64,000 bases of DNA from Qipengyuania sp. HL-TH1 (GCF_036365825.1 NZ_CP142675.1:2302501-2366500); one strand, 5' to 3'; positions 19,175 to 29,348 are shown, counted from the first letter of the stretch. Notes: a model not told the origin generated them from the sequence alone. Translations and numbers: made by a program.

Positions 19175-20950
19175 TTACTGCCCCCCGCCCGCGACCCAGG
19201 CGTCGATCTTGGCTTCGAGCACCGGCAGCGGGATATCGCCCGTGTTGAGCACCTGTTCGTGGAAGGCGCGGACATCGAAATCCTCGCCCAGTGCGGCCTC
19301 GGCGCGCGCGCGCAGCTGCTTGATCTTCAATTCGCCGGTCTTGTAGGCCAGCGCCTGCGCGGGCATCACGATATACCGCGCGCTCTCGCTTTCCGCGAAG
19401 TCGCGCGCCGCGCCATTGGCGACCATATATTCGATCGCCTGCTCTCTGGACCAGCCGAGCGCATGCATGCCGGTGTCGACCACCAGCCGCACCGCGCGCA
19501 GCATTTCCCCGCCCTCGAGCGCTTTCAGCCGTTCGACCGGATCGTCATAGAGGCCGAGTTCGTAGCCGAGGCTCTCGGCATAAAGACCCCAGCCTTCGCT
19601 GAAGGCAGTGAACCCGCCGTAGCGCATGAATTCGGGCAGGTCCTCGTTCTCGATCGCGAACATCGACTGGAAGTGATGCCCCGGATTGCCTTCGTGCATG
19701 TAGAGCGAGACCGAGGTGCCCAGCTCGCGTTCGGCGACGTTGTAGCCGCTGAAGTAGAAGGTGCCCGGACGCGACCCGTCGGCCTTGCCCGCCATGTAGC
19801 TGGCGGCGAGGCTGAATTTCTCGCGATAGGGTTCGTAGGGCTCGATCCGCAGTTCGGTTTCGGGCTGGCGCAGGAACACCTCGTCCATCAGCGGATCGAC
19901 CTGCTCGGCCACTTCGTACCACGCGGCCTGGAGGTCGGCCTTGCTGGTGTAGGTGGCGCCGGTGCGGCCACCGGCTTCCGCTTCGGCGGCGTCGATCGCG
20001 GCATTGATCCGCGCAACCTCGGCCAGCCCGGTTTCATGGACCTGCTGCGCAGTCAGCGGCAGCGTGGTGTTCTCTTCGATCCGGTAGGCATAATAGGCCT
20101 CGCCGCCGGGATTGTCGGTCGCGGCGATGCTAGGCCGTGCCTGCTCGAGATATTCCTCCGCGAGGAAGCTGCGCAGCTTGGCGAGCGCGGGCATCAGCGT
20201 GCCGGTCAGCACCGCGCGATGCTCGCCGATCAGGCGCTCGCGCTCGGAGGCGGAGAAGCTGTCGGGGAAACTAGCGACCGGCGCCCAATAGGGGCTCTGC
20301 TCGATCGGTGCGCCAATCTGCAGATCGAGCTGTTCGATCATCAGTTCGACCGACATGCGCGGCAGCGTGATGCCCTGCGCCGCACCGGTGCGGAAACGCG
20401 CGATCGCCTGGTCGACGATCTCCGCCATCGCGCGGTGGCGACTGAAATTGTTCTCGTAATCCTCCACCGTATCATAGGGCATCAGCGCGCCGGGCGCGGA
20501 AAAGCGCGGGTAGAAGACATGCAGCCCGCGGAAATGGTCGATCGGCAAAGCGAGCACGGTGGGCAGCACATCGGGCGCGGTCTGCGCCAGCGTGCGCTGC
20601 TGCGTGTATTCGAACACATCGTAGGCGATGCGGTCGGTCTCCCCCAGCGCGGTGCGGTCGATCGTCGCCAATTCGGCCAGATTGGCCTGCGCCGCCGCGC
20701 GGTCCGCGGCATAGCTGGCGGGCGAATAATCGCCCAGCTGGTCGGCATCGGAAAAGTCGCCGCGGAAGAATGCGGCGATCGGATTGCGGTCGAGCATGTC
20801 CGCTTCGCTGCGTTCGAACAGGGCGGCGAGCTTGGCGGCTTCCGCCGCATGCGCTTCGGCCTGGTGCGAATGCGCCAGCACGGCGGGTGCGGACACGGTG
20901 GCGCAGGCAATGGCGAGCGCCGATGCGAGGCGCGCGAAAGTGGTAGTCAT
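19175..20950 (-). CDS. DUF885 family secreted peptidase-like protein (copy 1)
   Basis: A 591-residue paralog of the next gene: signal peptide (about residues 1-26, ending VLAHS), the same HEGNPGHHFQ and EGWGLYAESLGYELGLYDDP motifs and a parallel layout throughout, including the LDRNPIAAFFRGDFSDA start. Sequence has diverged clearly in the first half. The ATG at 20950 is preceded by AGGGGAG. Promoter-proximal gene of the pair. Confidence 0.9.
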   Translation of the reverse strand: MTTTFARLASALAIACATVSAPAVLAHSHQAEAHAAEAAKLAALFERSEADMLDRNPIAAFFRGDFSDADQLGDYSPASYAADRAAAQANLAELATIDRTALGETDRIAYDVFEYTQQRTLAQTAPDVLPTVLALPIDHFRGLHVFYPRFSAPGALMPYDTVEDYENNFSRHRAMAEIVDQAIARFRTGAAQGITLPRMSVELMIEQLDLQIGAPIEQSPYWAPVASFPDSFSASERERLIGEHRAVLTGTLMPALAKLRSFLAEEYLEQARPSIAATDNPGGEAYYAYRIEENTTLPLTAQQVHETGLAEVARINAAIDAAEAEAGGRTGATYTSKADLQAAWYEVAEQVDPLMDEVFLRQPETELRIEPYEPYREKFSLAASYMAGKADGSRPGTFYFSGYNVAERELGTSVSLYMHEGNPGHHFQSMFAIENEDLPEFMRYGGFTAFSEGWGLYAESLGYELGLYDDPVERLKALEGGEMLRAVRLVVDTGMHALGWSREQAIEYMVANGAARDFAESESARYIVMPAQALAYKTGELKIKQLRARAEAALGEDFDVRAFHEQVLNTGDIPLPVLEAKIDAWVAGGGQ

Positions 20951-21051
20951 GATGTGCAGTCTCCCCTGAGATCGTAGCGCGACGCTAGCCGTGCGGGCAA
21001 TTGCCGCAAAGCCCCTTCGACAAAGCGTTTTCCCAGACCCGCGAACGGTGT

Positions 21052-22854
21052 TCAGGCAAACTCGAGCCCTTCGAACGCGCCCGAACGCCGCCATTGGTCG
21101 ATATGGTTGAAGAATCCCAGCGCGCCCGCCGGATGGCCCAGCGCGAAACGTTCCTGCTCGCCGTAACCCTGCCCTTCGTTGTTGTAATAGCCGGGCGTGC
21201 ATTCGGTGCTGCCCAGCCGCGCGGCGGGACCCGTCAGCAGGAAGTCGAGCCATTGCTGTTCGGCCTCCGCGCTGGGTTCGACGCTGGCATGCCCCTGCGC
21301 CTCGGCATGGGCGACCACCGCCGCCACCGTCTCGGCATGGTCGACGAGGTTGTGCGGGTAATTGGCAATGAAGGCCGCCGCCTGGTTCTGCTGGACGAAG
21401 AACAGGTTGGGGAAGCCGTGGACATGCAGGCCGTGAAAGCTGCGCATGCCGCCCGCCCAATAGTCCGACAGCAGCCGCCCGCCGCGTCCGGTCACGTCAT
21501 AGCCCGCGCGTTCGGTGAAATCGGTGCCGACCTCGAATCCCGAGGCATAGACGATGCAATCGACCTCGTACTCCTGCCCATTGGCGACCACGCCCTTCGC
21601 GGTGATCCGCTCGACGCCCTGGCCGTCGGTGTCGACCAGCTGGGTGTTCTCACGCGTGAAGGCCTGGAGATATTCGTCGTGGAAGCACGGACGCTTGCAC
21701 AGCTGGCGATACCAGGCCTGCAGCTTCTTGCCCGCCTCGCCGCCGACGATGTCCTCGGCGCGCGCACGGATTTCGCTCATCTTCTGGTTATCGGCATCCT
21801 CGAAAGCAGCCATGATGCCTTCGGGCGTGCGCTGCTCGGGCGGCATGTCGATCACCTGCGCCCGGATGCGCTTGCCGAGATCGGTCCAGCCATCGTCGAC
21901 GAGGTCCTCGGCAGGGAAGCCGATGCCGAGATTGGCGACGAAGTTCTCCTGCCATTTCTTCTGCCAGCCGGGCTCTGCAACCTCGTCGAACCAATCGCGG
22001 GTCAGCGGGCGGTTGTTGCGCTCGTCCACGCTCGACGGCGTGCGCTGGAACACCAGCAGTTCCTTCGCATCGCGCGCGACATTGGGCACCACCTGGACCG
22101 CGGTCGCACCCGTGCCGATCACCGCCACGCGCTTGTCCGCCAGCCCGGTCATCGGCTCGCCTTCGGGCGTGCCGCCGGTATAGCCGTAGTCCCACCGGCT
22201 GGTGTGGAAGCTCTTGCCTTCGAACAGCTCGATCCCGGGCAGGCCGGGCAGCTTGGCGACATGCAGCGGACCGGTGCCCATGCCGACATATTTGGCCGTG
22301 AATTCATCGCCGCGATCGGTGCGCACGATCCACAATCGGCGAGTCTCGTCCCATGCGAGATCGGTCACCTGCGTGTGGAACAGCGCGTTGTCGTAGAGAC
22401 CGTATTGCCGGCCGATGGCGCTGCAATGGTCGCGGATCTCGGGGGCATGCGCGTATTTCTCGCTCGGCATGTGCCCGGTTTCCTCGAGCAGCGGCATGTA
22501 GATCATGCTCGCGGTGTCGCATTGTGCGCCGGGATAGCGGTTCCAGTACCAGGTCCCGCCGAAGTCGCCGCCCTTCTCGACGATGCGATAATCGGTGATC
22601 CCCGCTTCCTTCAGCCGCGCGCCGACGACCAGCCCGGCAAACCCGCCCCCGATAAAGGCAAAGGTGACATGATCGCTGACCGGATCGCGTTCCTCGCGCG
22701 GAGTGTAGGGATCGACGGCAAGATCGGTGAACTCGCTCTCGAGCCGCTTGTACTGCGCGGCCCCGTCGGTGCGCAGCCGCTTGTCGCGCTCCGCCGCATA
22801 CCGGCGCCGCAGCGCCTCCTTGTCGATCGTGCCGTCCTTATGGGCCGTAGCCAT
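21052..22854 (-). CDS. Baeyer-Villiger-type flavin monooxygenase
   Basis: A 600-residue FAD/NADPH monooxygenase. The FAD-binding Rossmann motif is at 69-74 (GGGFAG), GTWYWNRYPGAQCD follows, the Baeyer-Villiger fingerprint FEGKSFHTSRWD is near residues 209-220 and the NADPH motif GTGATA comes next. The long N-terminal extension is typical of cyclohexanone/cyclododecanone-type enzymes, which insert oxygen beside a ketone to form esters or lactones. It stands alone, 14 kb from the second such enzyme in the catabolic island. Substrate unknown. Confidence 0.9.
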   Translation of the reverse strand: MATAHKDGTIDKEALRRRYAAERDKRLRTDGAAQYKRLESEFTDLAVDPYTPREERDPVSDHVTFAFIGGGFAGLVVGARLKEAGITDYRIVEKGGDFGGTWYWNRYPGAQCDTASMIYMPLLEETGHMPSEKYAHAPEIRDHCSAIGRQYGLYDNALFHTQVTDLAWDETRRLWIVRTDRGDEFTAKYVGMGTGPLHVAKLPGLPGIELFEGKSFHTSRWDYGYTGGTPEGEPMTGLADKRVAVIGTGATAVQVVPNVARDAKELLVFQRTPSSVDERNNRPLTRDWFDEVAEPGWQKKWQENFVANLGIGFPAEDLVDDGWTDLGKRIRAQVIDMPPEQRTPEGIMAAFEDADNQKMSEIRARAEDIVGGEAGKKLQAWYRQLCKRPCFHDEYLQAFTRENTQLVDTDGQGVERITAKGVVANGQEYEVDCIVYASGFEVGTDFTERAGYDVTGRGGRLLSDYWAGGMRSFHGLHVHGFPNLFFVQQNQAAAFIANYPHNLVDHAETVAAVVAHAEAQGHASVEPSAEAEQQWLDFLLTGPAARLGSTECTPGYYNNEGQGYGEQERFALGHPAGALGFFNHIDQWRRSGAFEGLEFA

Positions 22855-22985
22855 GTCTCTCTCCCCGCCGCGCCAGTATCGATTCGCAACCCATCCATCT
22901 TGTCGCGCAAGGATGAGAACGACAAGGGTGCGGTATTGGAGTGTGCGAGAGGCGCGTCAGTGGAGCCTTTACAGGGCGATGGCGC

Positions 22986-23009
22986 GGGGCGGGGCGGGGC
23001 GGGGCGGGG
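22986..23009 (+). repeat. G-tract repeat, G-quadruplex motif
   Basis: Five GGGG tracts separated by single C bases in a 424-base gap (22855-23278) between the monooxygenase and the MCE gene. This meets the definition of a G-quadruplex motif on the plus strand. The rest of the gap is unusually AT-rich and holds no gene I can support. Confidence 0.8.
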
Positions 23010-23278
23010 TTGTCATAAGGAAAATCAGTGGTGCCAGAAGAGGCATCACATTCGAACTTCTTTTCCGTTTAATTTCTGATGTTTAGATATTTCGGTCAAG
23101 CTGAAAAGCCCGCAAAAGGCCCGCAAAATCCCTCTAATGTATTGGTTCGATGCCTTTTTTAGGACTCGGAATTTCAATTTCAAACTTGACCGCGGAGTAG
23201 GTCGTTATCCGCTTTGCGCTCCAATCTCCGCTATTCTACGGGCTGCGCGCTCTGCCCGGAAGCAGTCATCCGTTCGGT

Positions 23279-24229
23279 TTACTTTAAATCATCGATATTC
23301 GTTCCAGCTTCTCTTCTTTTTGGCCGATAGTCTGGGAGGGGAGGATTTGATGTAATTCCCTCAACCTGAATATCTTCGATTTTTTCACTGAGAGGAGCAA
23401 GTTCGCGACTAAGCTCGCGAAGGTCCGTTTCACCTTCAACCAAAGAATCTTCGACCGCCGGAATGCCACTCCTTATCTGGGAAAGTTTGTTTTCAGCGTT
23501 CTGCACGCCCTCCCTGAATTGGCGAAGGCGTCGTTGCGCGATAGCAGAAGCGCTCCGCCCTGAGATCCGCCGATCTGCATCTCGAAGATTATTTCCCCAT
23601 CCACCAACCCTGTGCCCTAAGTCTAACAATCTTCCTTTTGTTGAGGCCAATCGTTCGTCCCAACCTTCGGCGTCCGATGCGAGTGCGGCCGTCGTGACTC
23701 GAAGCCGGACAAGATCGGAGGTGATCACCCGTTGCTTTTCTGGCTCCAGTCCTTCGTTCAGAGCGCGAATGCTATTTGCCACGGTCTCTACAGTGGCGGT
23801 CGCATCCCTCCCCAATAGTCCGGTTTCGTCCGCGGCGGGAATGATCTTTTTTCCTGACTTGTCGGTGTAAATGCCCTGACGACCCCGTCGGCCCTCGAGC
23901 ACGAGCGCAGCCTCTCCAGTTATCAGATCCGTGCTGATTGTCGCTTCAAGGCCGTGGACTTTCGCCGCAGAAGGATCGAGAGTCAGAACAACGACCACGT
24001 TTTCCGGTTCATTTTCCGCCAGACGGACCGATGTTACCTGTCCCACAGGGACTCCCGATAGTGTTACAGTCGATCCCGACTGAAGGCCTTCCACGGAGCG
24101 ATCAAACTTGATCTGATATGTTTCCTGATTTGGTCTGGGATCGATTAGCCACATCGCGAAAGCGATGGTCGTAAGCATCAGAATGCCAACGATCCACGCC
24201 ACTAGGGAGAAGTTTGCGTTAGTTTCCAT
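23279..24229 (-). CDS. MCE domain (MlaD-like) membrane-anchored protein
   Basis: A 316-residue protein: one N-terminal transmembrane helix (about residues 8-28), a single MCE domain (TYQIKFDRSVEGLQSGSTVTLSGVPVGQVTSVRL... through ISTDLITGEAALVLEG), then a long helical, probably coiled-coil tail. MCE proteins form hexameric rings that shuttle lipids between membranes. No permease or ATPase partner (MlaE/MlaF) is nearby, so it is an orphan. Its ATG lies directly after the stop of the MarR-like ORF (TAG then ATG), implying coupled expression. Lower GC than the housekeeping region. Confidence 0.8.
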   Translation of the reverse strand: METNANFSLVAWIVGILMLTTIAFAMWLIDPRPNQETYQIKFDRSVEGLQSGSTVTLSGVPVGQVTSVRLAENEPENVVVVLTLDPSAAKVHGLEATISTDLITGEAALVLEGRRGRQGIYTDKSGKKIIPAADETGLLGRDATATVETVANSIRALNEGLEPEKQRVITSDLVRLRVTTAALASDAEGWDERLASTKGRLLDLGHRVGGWGNNLRDADRRISGRSASAIAQRRLRQFREGVQNAENKLSQIRSGIPAVEDSLVEGETDLRELSRELAPLSEKIEDIQVEGITSNPPLPDYRPKRREAGTNIDDLK

Positions 24230-24748
24230 CTAGCACGCCGCCAGCGGTTTGTTCGTCCGGCAGAGGGCCGGTGCAATGAAAGTTCGCGTCCCGCATGCTC
24301 CATTCGGTTGTCCGCTATAGAACATGACCGAGGTTCGTCCCCTGGCGCAATCGCCACGAGCGGGGCATCCGGGCGCGTCGAATGTGTTTTGGTTTTGAGA
24401 TCGGCCTAGTCCCAACACGGGCGTGATGCCGCCCCGCCCGTGGCGACCGAATATTGCTATGACTTGCGCAAGCCGCGTCCGGTCACTCAAGCGCGAAGGC
24501 GTCATGTCTTCCAGGCCGCTGCTGGAGGATGTGATTTCAAGTCTCCTGGCGATGTCCGTCTGGTTCAGGGCAGGAGCTCTGATCAACTGCGCCAACACAC
24601 GCCACTGCGTACGATTGAGGCTCAGCGGCTGTGCTCGGTCATCGAATGCCTTGCGCGCGGCGCGGCTGATCTGGTCCATCATGAAGATCGCTCGATCATC
24701 GTGGGTGATGACATTGTCGAGTGCGAGAGTGCCCTCATCTTCTGGCAT
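24230..24748 (-). CDS. MarR-like regulator with a non-family C-terminus (possibly truncated)
   Basis: A 172-residue ORF. Residues 1-75 match a MarR start: a helix (IFMMDQISRAARKAFDD) and the DNA-binding region LNRTQWRVLAQLIRAPALNQTDIARRLEI. After TSSSS the recognition helix and wing are absent and the rest is unlike any MarR protein. The simplest reading is a truncated or rearranged gene. It is divergent from the efflux operon, as expected for that operon's regulator. A regulatory function is doubtful. Confidence 0.5.
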   Translation of the reverse strand: MPEDEGTLALDNVITHDDRAIFMMDQISRAARKAFDDRAQPLSLNRTQWRVLAQLIRAPALNQTDIARRLEITSSSSGLEDMTPSRLSDRTRLAQVIAIFGRHGRGGITPVLGLGRSQNQNTFDAPGCPARGDCARGRTSVMFYSGQPNGACGTRTFIAPALCRTNKPLAAC

Positions 24749-24856
24749 GAGACATTCCTATCGATCGGAGAAAAATAGTAAAGGACTTTCGCATTTTGTT
24801 TTGGCCGCTATATCGCTCGCGCAGCGGCTCAAACGATGGCGAGGAGCGAAATAATC

Positions 24857-25984
24857 ATGGCGGACGAGACAGCAGGGGCTAGCGATGAAGGCGCACGTCC
24901 GACGGGGTTGTCCAGTCCGCGGGTCCGGCTGGGTCTGCTGATCGCCGGCATTCTGGTCCTGCTCGCCGGGAGCTACTGGTATTACAATCATCAGACGTAC
25001 GGCAGATTCCAGCAGTCCACCGACAACGCTTATATTGCCGCCGACAGCGTCATCATCTCCCCCAAAATTGCGGGCTACGTCGAGCGCGTATTAGTGACGG
25101 AGAATCAAACGGTCGCGTCGGGCGATGCGCTTGTCCAGCTGGACGTGCGAGATTATCGTGCCCAAACGAACCAGGTCGAAGCCCAGATCGCCGCGTCGCT
25201 CGCCGGAGCAGATACGGTACGCGCCCAGCAACAAGAGCAGGACGCGGCAATTGCCCAGGCCCGTGCACAGCTCGCAGCAGCATCTGCACAGGCTGGTCTC
25301 GCTGCTGAGCAGGTTGTCCGGTACCGCCCCCTTGCCGCTTCGGGAGCGGAGCCGCGCGAGAGGCTCGATCAGCTGGAGGCCCAGGCCAGAGAAGCGCAGG
25401 CTCAAGTCGCGGCAGCGCGCGCCGCGCTCACGGCGGCACAGCGCCGACAGAACACGCTTAGCGAGCAGATAGACCAGGCCAATTCGCAAGCCAACGCCGC
25501 TCGTGCGCAACTCGAGGCCGCCCGTCTGAACCTGTCATCGACCACGCTCCAGGCCAGTATTTCCGGGCGGGTGGGTGACCTCACGGTCCGACCTGGACAA
25601 TTTGTCCAGCCTGGCCAACGCCTTATGAGCCTCGTACCGACCGACCGCCTCTACGTGACAGCAAATTTCAAGGAAACGCAGCTCGGACTTGTCCGCCCGG
25701 GGCAACCCGTCACCTTGGAAATCGACGCGCTGCCGGACCTCGAGCTATCAGGAAGAGTGCAGAGCATCGCGCCGGGTACCGGGGCAGAATTCTCGATCCT
25801 ACCTCCGCAAAACGCGACGGGTAATTTCACCAAGATCGTTCAGCGCGTCCCGGTGCGCATATCCATTCAGGCTTCGCCCGAGATCCTGCGTCTGCTGGTG
25901 CCGGGCATGTCTGTTGTCGCGAGTGTCGATACGCGCGCCGCTAGAGACCAACTCGATTCGATCCGCAACGCGGCCGGAGACTGA
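24857..25984 (+). CDS. HlyD/EmrA-type membrane fusion protein
   Basis: A 375-residue periplasmic adaptor: cytoplasmic N-terminus, one transmembrane helix (about residues 26-45), barrel-sandwich halves (AADSVIISPKIAGYVERVLV and STTLQASISGRVGDLTVRPGQFV) around a long alpha-hairpin rich in Ala/Gln, and the C-terminal beta-barrel. It would bridge the MFS pump and the outer-membrane factor encoded next, as EmrA does in drug export. ATG 24857 has a GAGGAG site 11 bases before it and is preferred over ATG 24836. Confidence 0.9.
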   Translation: MADETAGASDEGARPTGLSSPRVRLGLLIAGILVLLAGSYWYYNHQTYGRFQQSTDNAYIAADSVIISPKIAGYVERVLVTENQTVASGDALVQLDVRDYRAQTNQVEAQIAASLAGADTVRAQQQEQDAAIAQARAQLAAASAQAGLAAEQVVRYRPLAASGAEPRERLDQLEAQAREAQAQVAAARAALTAAQRRQNTLSEQIDQANSQANAARAQLEAARLNLSSTTLQASISGRVGDLTVRPGQFVQPGQRLMSLVPTDRLYVTANFKETQLGLVRPGQPVTLEIDALPDLELSGRVQSIAPGTGAEFSILPPQNATGNFTKIVQRVPVRISIQASPEILRLLVPGMSVVASVDTRAARDQLDSIRNAAGD

Positions 25985-25987
25985 CCG

Positions 25988-27542
25988 ATGGCAGGCGCCG
26001 CTGCAGCGGTTTCGCCGCCGGTCGAAAAGGCCGATGCTACGGCCTGGATCGCCGTAGCCGCCGGTGCGCTGGGGGCGATGCTGGCAACGCTTGACATCTC
26101 GATCGTCAATTCGGCGCTGCCGACGATCCAGGGGGAAATCGGCGCGACCGGAACCGAAGGCACCTGGATCGCGACAGCCTTCCTTGTTGCCGAGATCATC
26201 ATCATCCCTCTGAGCGCGTGGCTGGAAAGACTGCTCGGCCTTCGCACGCTGCTCATCGTCGCGGTTTCTGCCTTCACGGCCTTTTCGGTGTTGTGCGGCA
26301 TTGCCACCGATCTGACGACGATGATCATCGGTCGCACCGGTCAAGGGTTCATGGGCGGCGCGCTTATTCCAACCGCTATGACCATCGTCGCAAAGCGACT
26401 GCCTCCATCGCAACAGCCGATTGGCATGGCGCTCTTCGGAATGACCGTGGTTCTTGGGCCGGTAATGGGCCCGTTGGTGTGGGGGCTGGCTTACCGAGAA
26501 CCTGAGCTGGCACTACGCCTTCTTCGTCAACGTGCCCGTCTGCGCGTTGCTCCTTGCTTTACTATTCATCGGGCTACCCCATGAAAAGCCCGACTGGGTT
26601 TACCTGCGCGAGGCTGATTGGGCGGGAATAGCTGGTATGATCCTTGGGTTGGGTGGGCTGACCATCGTTCTGGAAGAAGGCCACCGTGAGGAGTGGTTCG
26701 ATTCCACGCTGATCGTCCAGCTCACACTGATGACGGTCGTGGGTTTTGCACTTCTGACCTACGGACAGCTTTACGCGCGCAAACCCGTGCTCAAATTGCG
26801 CCTGATGCTCAGCAGGCAGTTTGCCAGCGTCGTGGTGATGGCACTGGCGCTTGGCATGGTCATGTATGGCTCGACCTACGTGATCCCGCAATTTCTCGCG
26901 ATAATTTCCGATTATAATGCCTTGCAGACCGGACTTGTGATCTTCTGGATGGGCGTTCCGGCTTTCCTGTTGATGCCCGTTCTCCCGTTCATGATCCGCA
27001 GGATTCACATCCGCATTGCGGTCGGCGCGGGCATGTTCATCATGGCGCTAAGCTGTTTCGTCAGCATAAATCTGACAGCGGAATCGGGAGGTGGAGTGTT
27101 CACCGAAAGCCAGTTCCTGCGTGGCATCGGCATGATCCTCACGATGATGTTCCTCAACCAGGCGACGGTAGCTTCGGTTGCCAAGGAGGATGCCGGCGAT
27201 GCTTCCGGGATCTTCAACGCGGCGCGAAACCTCGGGGGCTCGTTCGCGCTCGCGGGGCTTGCCTCGTTCCAGGATCAGCGCCTGTGGCATCATAGTCGAC
27301 GCATGGAAGAAACCCTCAACGCCAACAGCCCCCGGCTACAGGAATACCTGGACGGCATGACGGCGTCGCTGGGCAGCCCACAGGCCGCGCTGGAGATGCT
27401 TTCCGGCATCATTCAGCGCGATGCGTTCGTGATGACCTACAACGATGTCTTTTTCGCCATGGGCGCGATTACCCTGGTCACGGTGCCGCTGGTACTGTTC
27501 CTCAAGCCTCTCCCGAAGAACTTATCCCTTTCGATGCACTGA
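25988..27542 (+). pseudogene. EmrB-type DHA2 MFS efflux transporter, frameshifted
   Basis: Two overlapping frames encode one 14-helix DHA2 transporter. The first (25988-26584) holds helices 1-5 with LDISIVNSALPTIQGEIG and MGGALIPTAMTIVAKRLP up to GPVMGPLV. The other frame then continues GGWLTENLSWHYAFFVNVPVCALL to the end at 27542. Correct reading needs one base removed near 26480 (an extra T in TTGGTGTGGGGG). In the printed sequence the protein is broken after about helix 5. Flanking adaptor and outer-membrane genes are intact, so this is a recent mutation or a sequence error. Confidence 0.85.
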
Positions 27543-27549
27543 GAACTCT

Positions 27550-29067
27550 ATGCGCAAGACCCTAACCCTCCTCGCTCCCATGGCGCTCCTCGCGGGTTGC
27601 ATGTCCGGTCCCGACTATGCCGGTCCCCCGCAACTTGCGACCGCCGCAGGCAATGCGTTCGTACGCGCCGGCCCCGAAATCGATCCGTTTGCGCCGATTG
27701 CCGGCGACTGGTGGACGCTGCTCGGCGATCCGGTTCTCAATGAACTGGAGGCGCGCGCGCTGGTCGGCAATCCGGGCGTGGCCGCGGCGCGCGCTCGCAT
27801 CGAACAGGCAAGGGCTTCTGTCCGCCAGGAGCGCGCCAACCGGCTACCCGCCGTGGCTGCGCAGGCGACTGCGGTCCAGGCGAATATCCCAGGGCTAGAT
27901 ATCGGCAGCGGCCCGCCCCCGGGATCGCCCGGCGCTCCTGCAGACACCGAAGAGCAGGACAGCCTCAGCGTCTACAACGTCGGGCTCAATGCAAACTGGG
28001 AGATCGATTTCGCTGGGGGGCAGGCACGGCGTGTCGAGGCCATTAACGCTCAGGCTGCGGCCTCGGTGGCGAACGCCGAGGATGCGAAAGTCCAGCTCGC
28101 CGCCGAAATCGCGCGGGCGTATGTGAGCCTGCGAGAAGCGCAAGGGCGGCTCGAGCTTGTCCAGCGAGAGCGCGACTTGCAGCAGCAAATTCTCGAATTG
28201 ACCTATCAGCGCTATACACAGGGCGCTCTCGCGCTGTTCCCGGTCGGTAACGCGAACGCCGAGCTCGAACTGCTCAAGTCGCAGATCGCGGAAGCTCAAG
28301 CGGACATCGATGTATTCAAAGACACGCTCGCGGTGCTGACGGGCGAAGCGCCCGGCGCACTCGACGGGCTCCTGGCGGCTCAGGCCGAAATTCCGCTTCC
28401 CCCCGAACGGGTCGCGGTGGGCGATCCCGCAGCGCTAATAGCGCGGCGGCCGGATGTTCGAGCCGCCGAACGCATGCTGGCCGCGGCGAATGCGCGCATT
28501 GGCGTGGCAGAGGCTGCTCGCTTCCCCAAGATTTCCTTCATGGGGATTCTCGGTTTGGGCGGATCGGAGCCCGACGACATCCTGGACCCGGGCAACTTAT
28601 CGGCAATCGCTTTGCCGCGGCTGCAGTGGAACCTGCTTGATTTCGGCCGCACGGCAGCATCGATCGATCAGGCCGAGAGTGCGCGCGACGAGGCCGAAGC
28701 GCGCTATCTTGAAGTGGTCCTGGGCGCACTACGCGACGCCGAACAATCGCTTGCTCGGTTCGGGCAACAAAGAGCCAACGTAGCCGCGCTGGCGCAGATC
28801 AGTCGGCAGGCCGACACGGCTGCGGAGCTTAACGAGCAACGCCGCGCCGCGGGGGTAATCTCGCAAGGCGAACTCAACACTTCGATCCGCAAGCGCGAAC
28901 AGGCCAGAGCAAATCTCGATCGGGCGATCGCCGCCATGACAAATGGCTGGATCGCGATCCAGAAGTCGCTTGGGTTGGGATGGGTCGAATTGTCTCGCGA
29001 CAATCGCACGTCGGTTGAGCCAGCTCCGGTCGATCGAAAATCAGTTATGAAACCTGAACAGAGTTAG
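27550..29067 (+). CDS. NodT/TolC-family outer-membrane factor lipoprotein
   Basis: A 505-residue outer-membrane channel of the NodT lipoprotein type: lipobox ending at Cys17 (LLAGCMSG), the DWWTLLGDPVLNELEARAL start of the OMF domain, and two OEP repeats of long helices with beta strands (VGLNANWEIDFAGGQARRVEA and LPRLQWNLLDFGRTAASIDQAES). Completes a tripartite pump with the HlyD and MFS genes; it starts 7 bases after the MFS stop. Confidence 0.92.
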   Translation: MRKTLTLLAPMALLAGCMSGPDYAGPPQLATAAGNAFVRAGPEIDPFAPIAGDWWTLLGDPVLNELEARALVGNPGVAAARARIEQARASVRQERANRLPAVAAQATAVQANIPGLDIGSGPPPGSPGAPADTEEQDSLSVYNVGLNANWEIDFAGGQARRVEAINAQAAASVANAEDAKVQLAAEIARAYVSLREAQGRLELVQRERDLQQQILELTYQRYTQGALALFPVGNANAELELLKSQIAEAQADIDVFKDTLAVLTGEAPGALDGLLAAQAEIPLPPERVAVGDPAALIARRPDVRAAERMLAAANARIGVAEAARFPKISFMGILGLGGSEPDDILDPGNLSAIALPRLQWNLLDFGRTAASIDQAESARDEAEARYLEVVLGALRDAEQSLARFGQQRANVAALAQISRQADTAAELNEQRRAAGVISQGELNTSIRKREQARANLDRAIAAMTNGWIAIQKSLGLGWVELSRDNRTSVEPAPVDRKSVMKPEQS

Positions 29068-29348
29068 GATAAGTTTTCTCAGAAGTCTGCCCCGCAGCCC
29101 CTTCCAACTTTTCCTAACGCGTCAGCACCTCGTGCACTACGACCCAATCTTGGATCATAGGGGTCAGCATGTTTCCGCCTTTCGCAGAGTGCGTTTGCCA
29201 GTATCACCATCGGATATCCCGATTGCACTATTCGGTGACTCTTCATTGTCGTTTCTATGTAAGGCCTTAAGCTTTCCGCGAGCATCTCGTAGCGACATCA
29301 ACGAGCGATCGTACAGGCATTTCGAGTGCAGCTCGCATTTGGCCGGTT

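Noticed and set aside
17335..20977. Two plus-strand ORFs of more than 600 codons
   Set aside because: Antisense shadows of the two DUF885 genes, composed of low-complexity His/Arg/Asp-rich sequence.
23080..23160. Short repeated AAGCCCGCAAAA / AAGGCCCGCAAAA as an attachment site
   Set aside because: Suggestive position near a composition change, but no integrase gene or matching second copy in the window.
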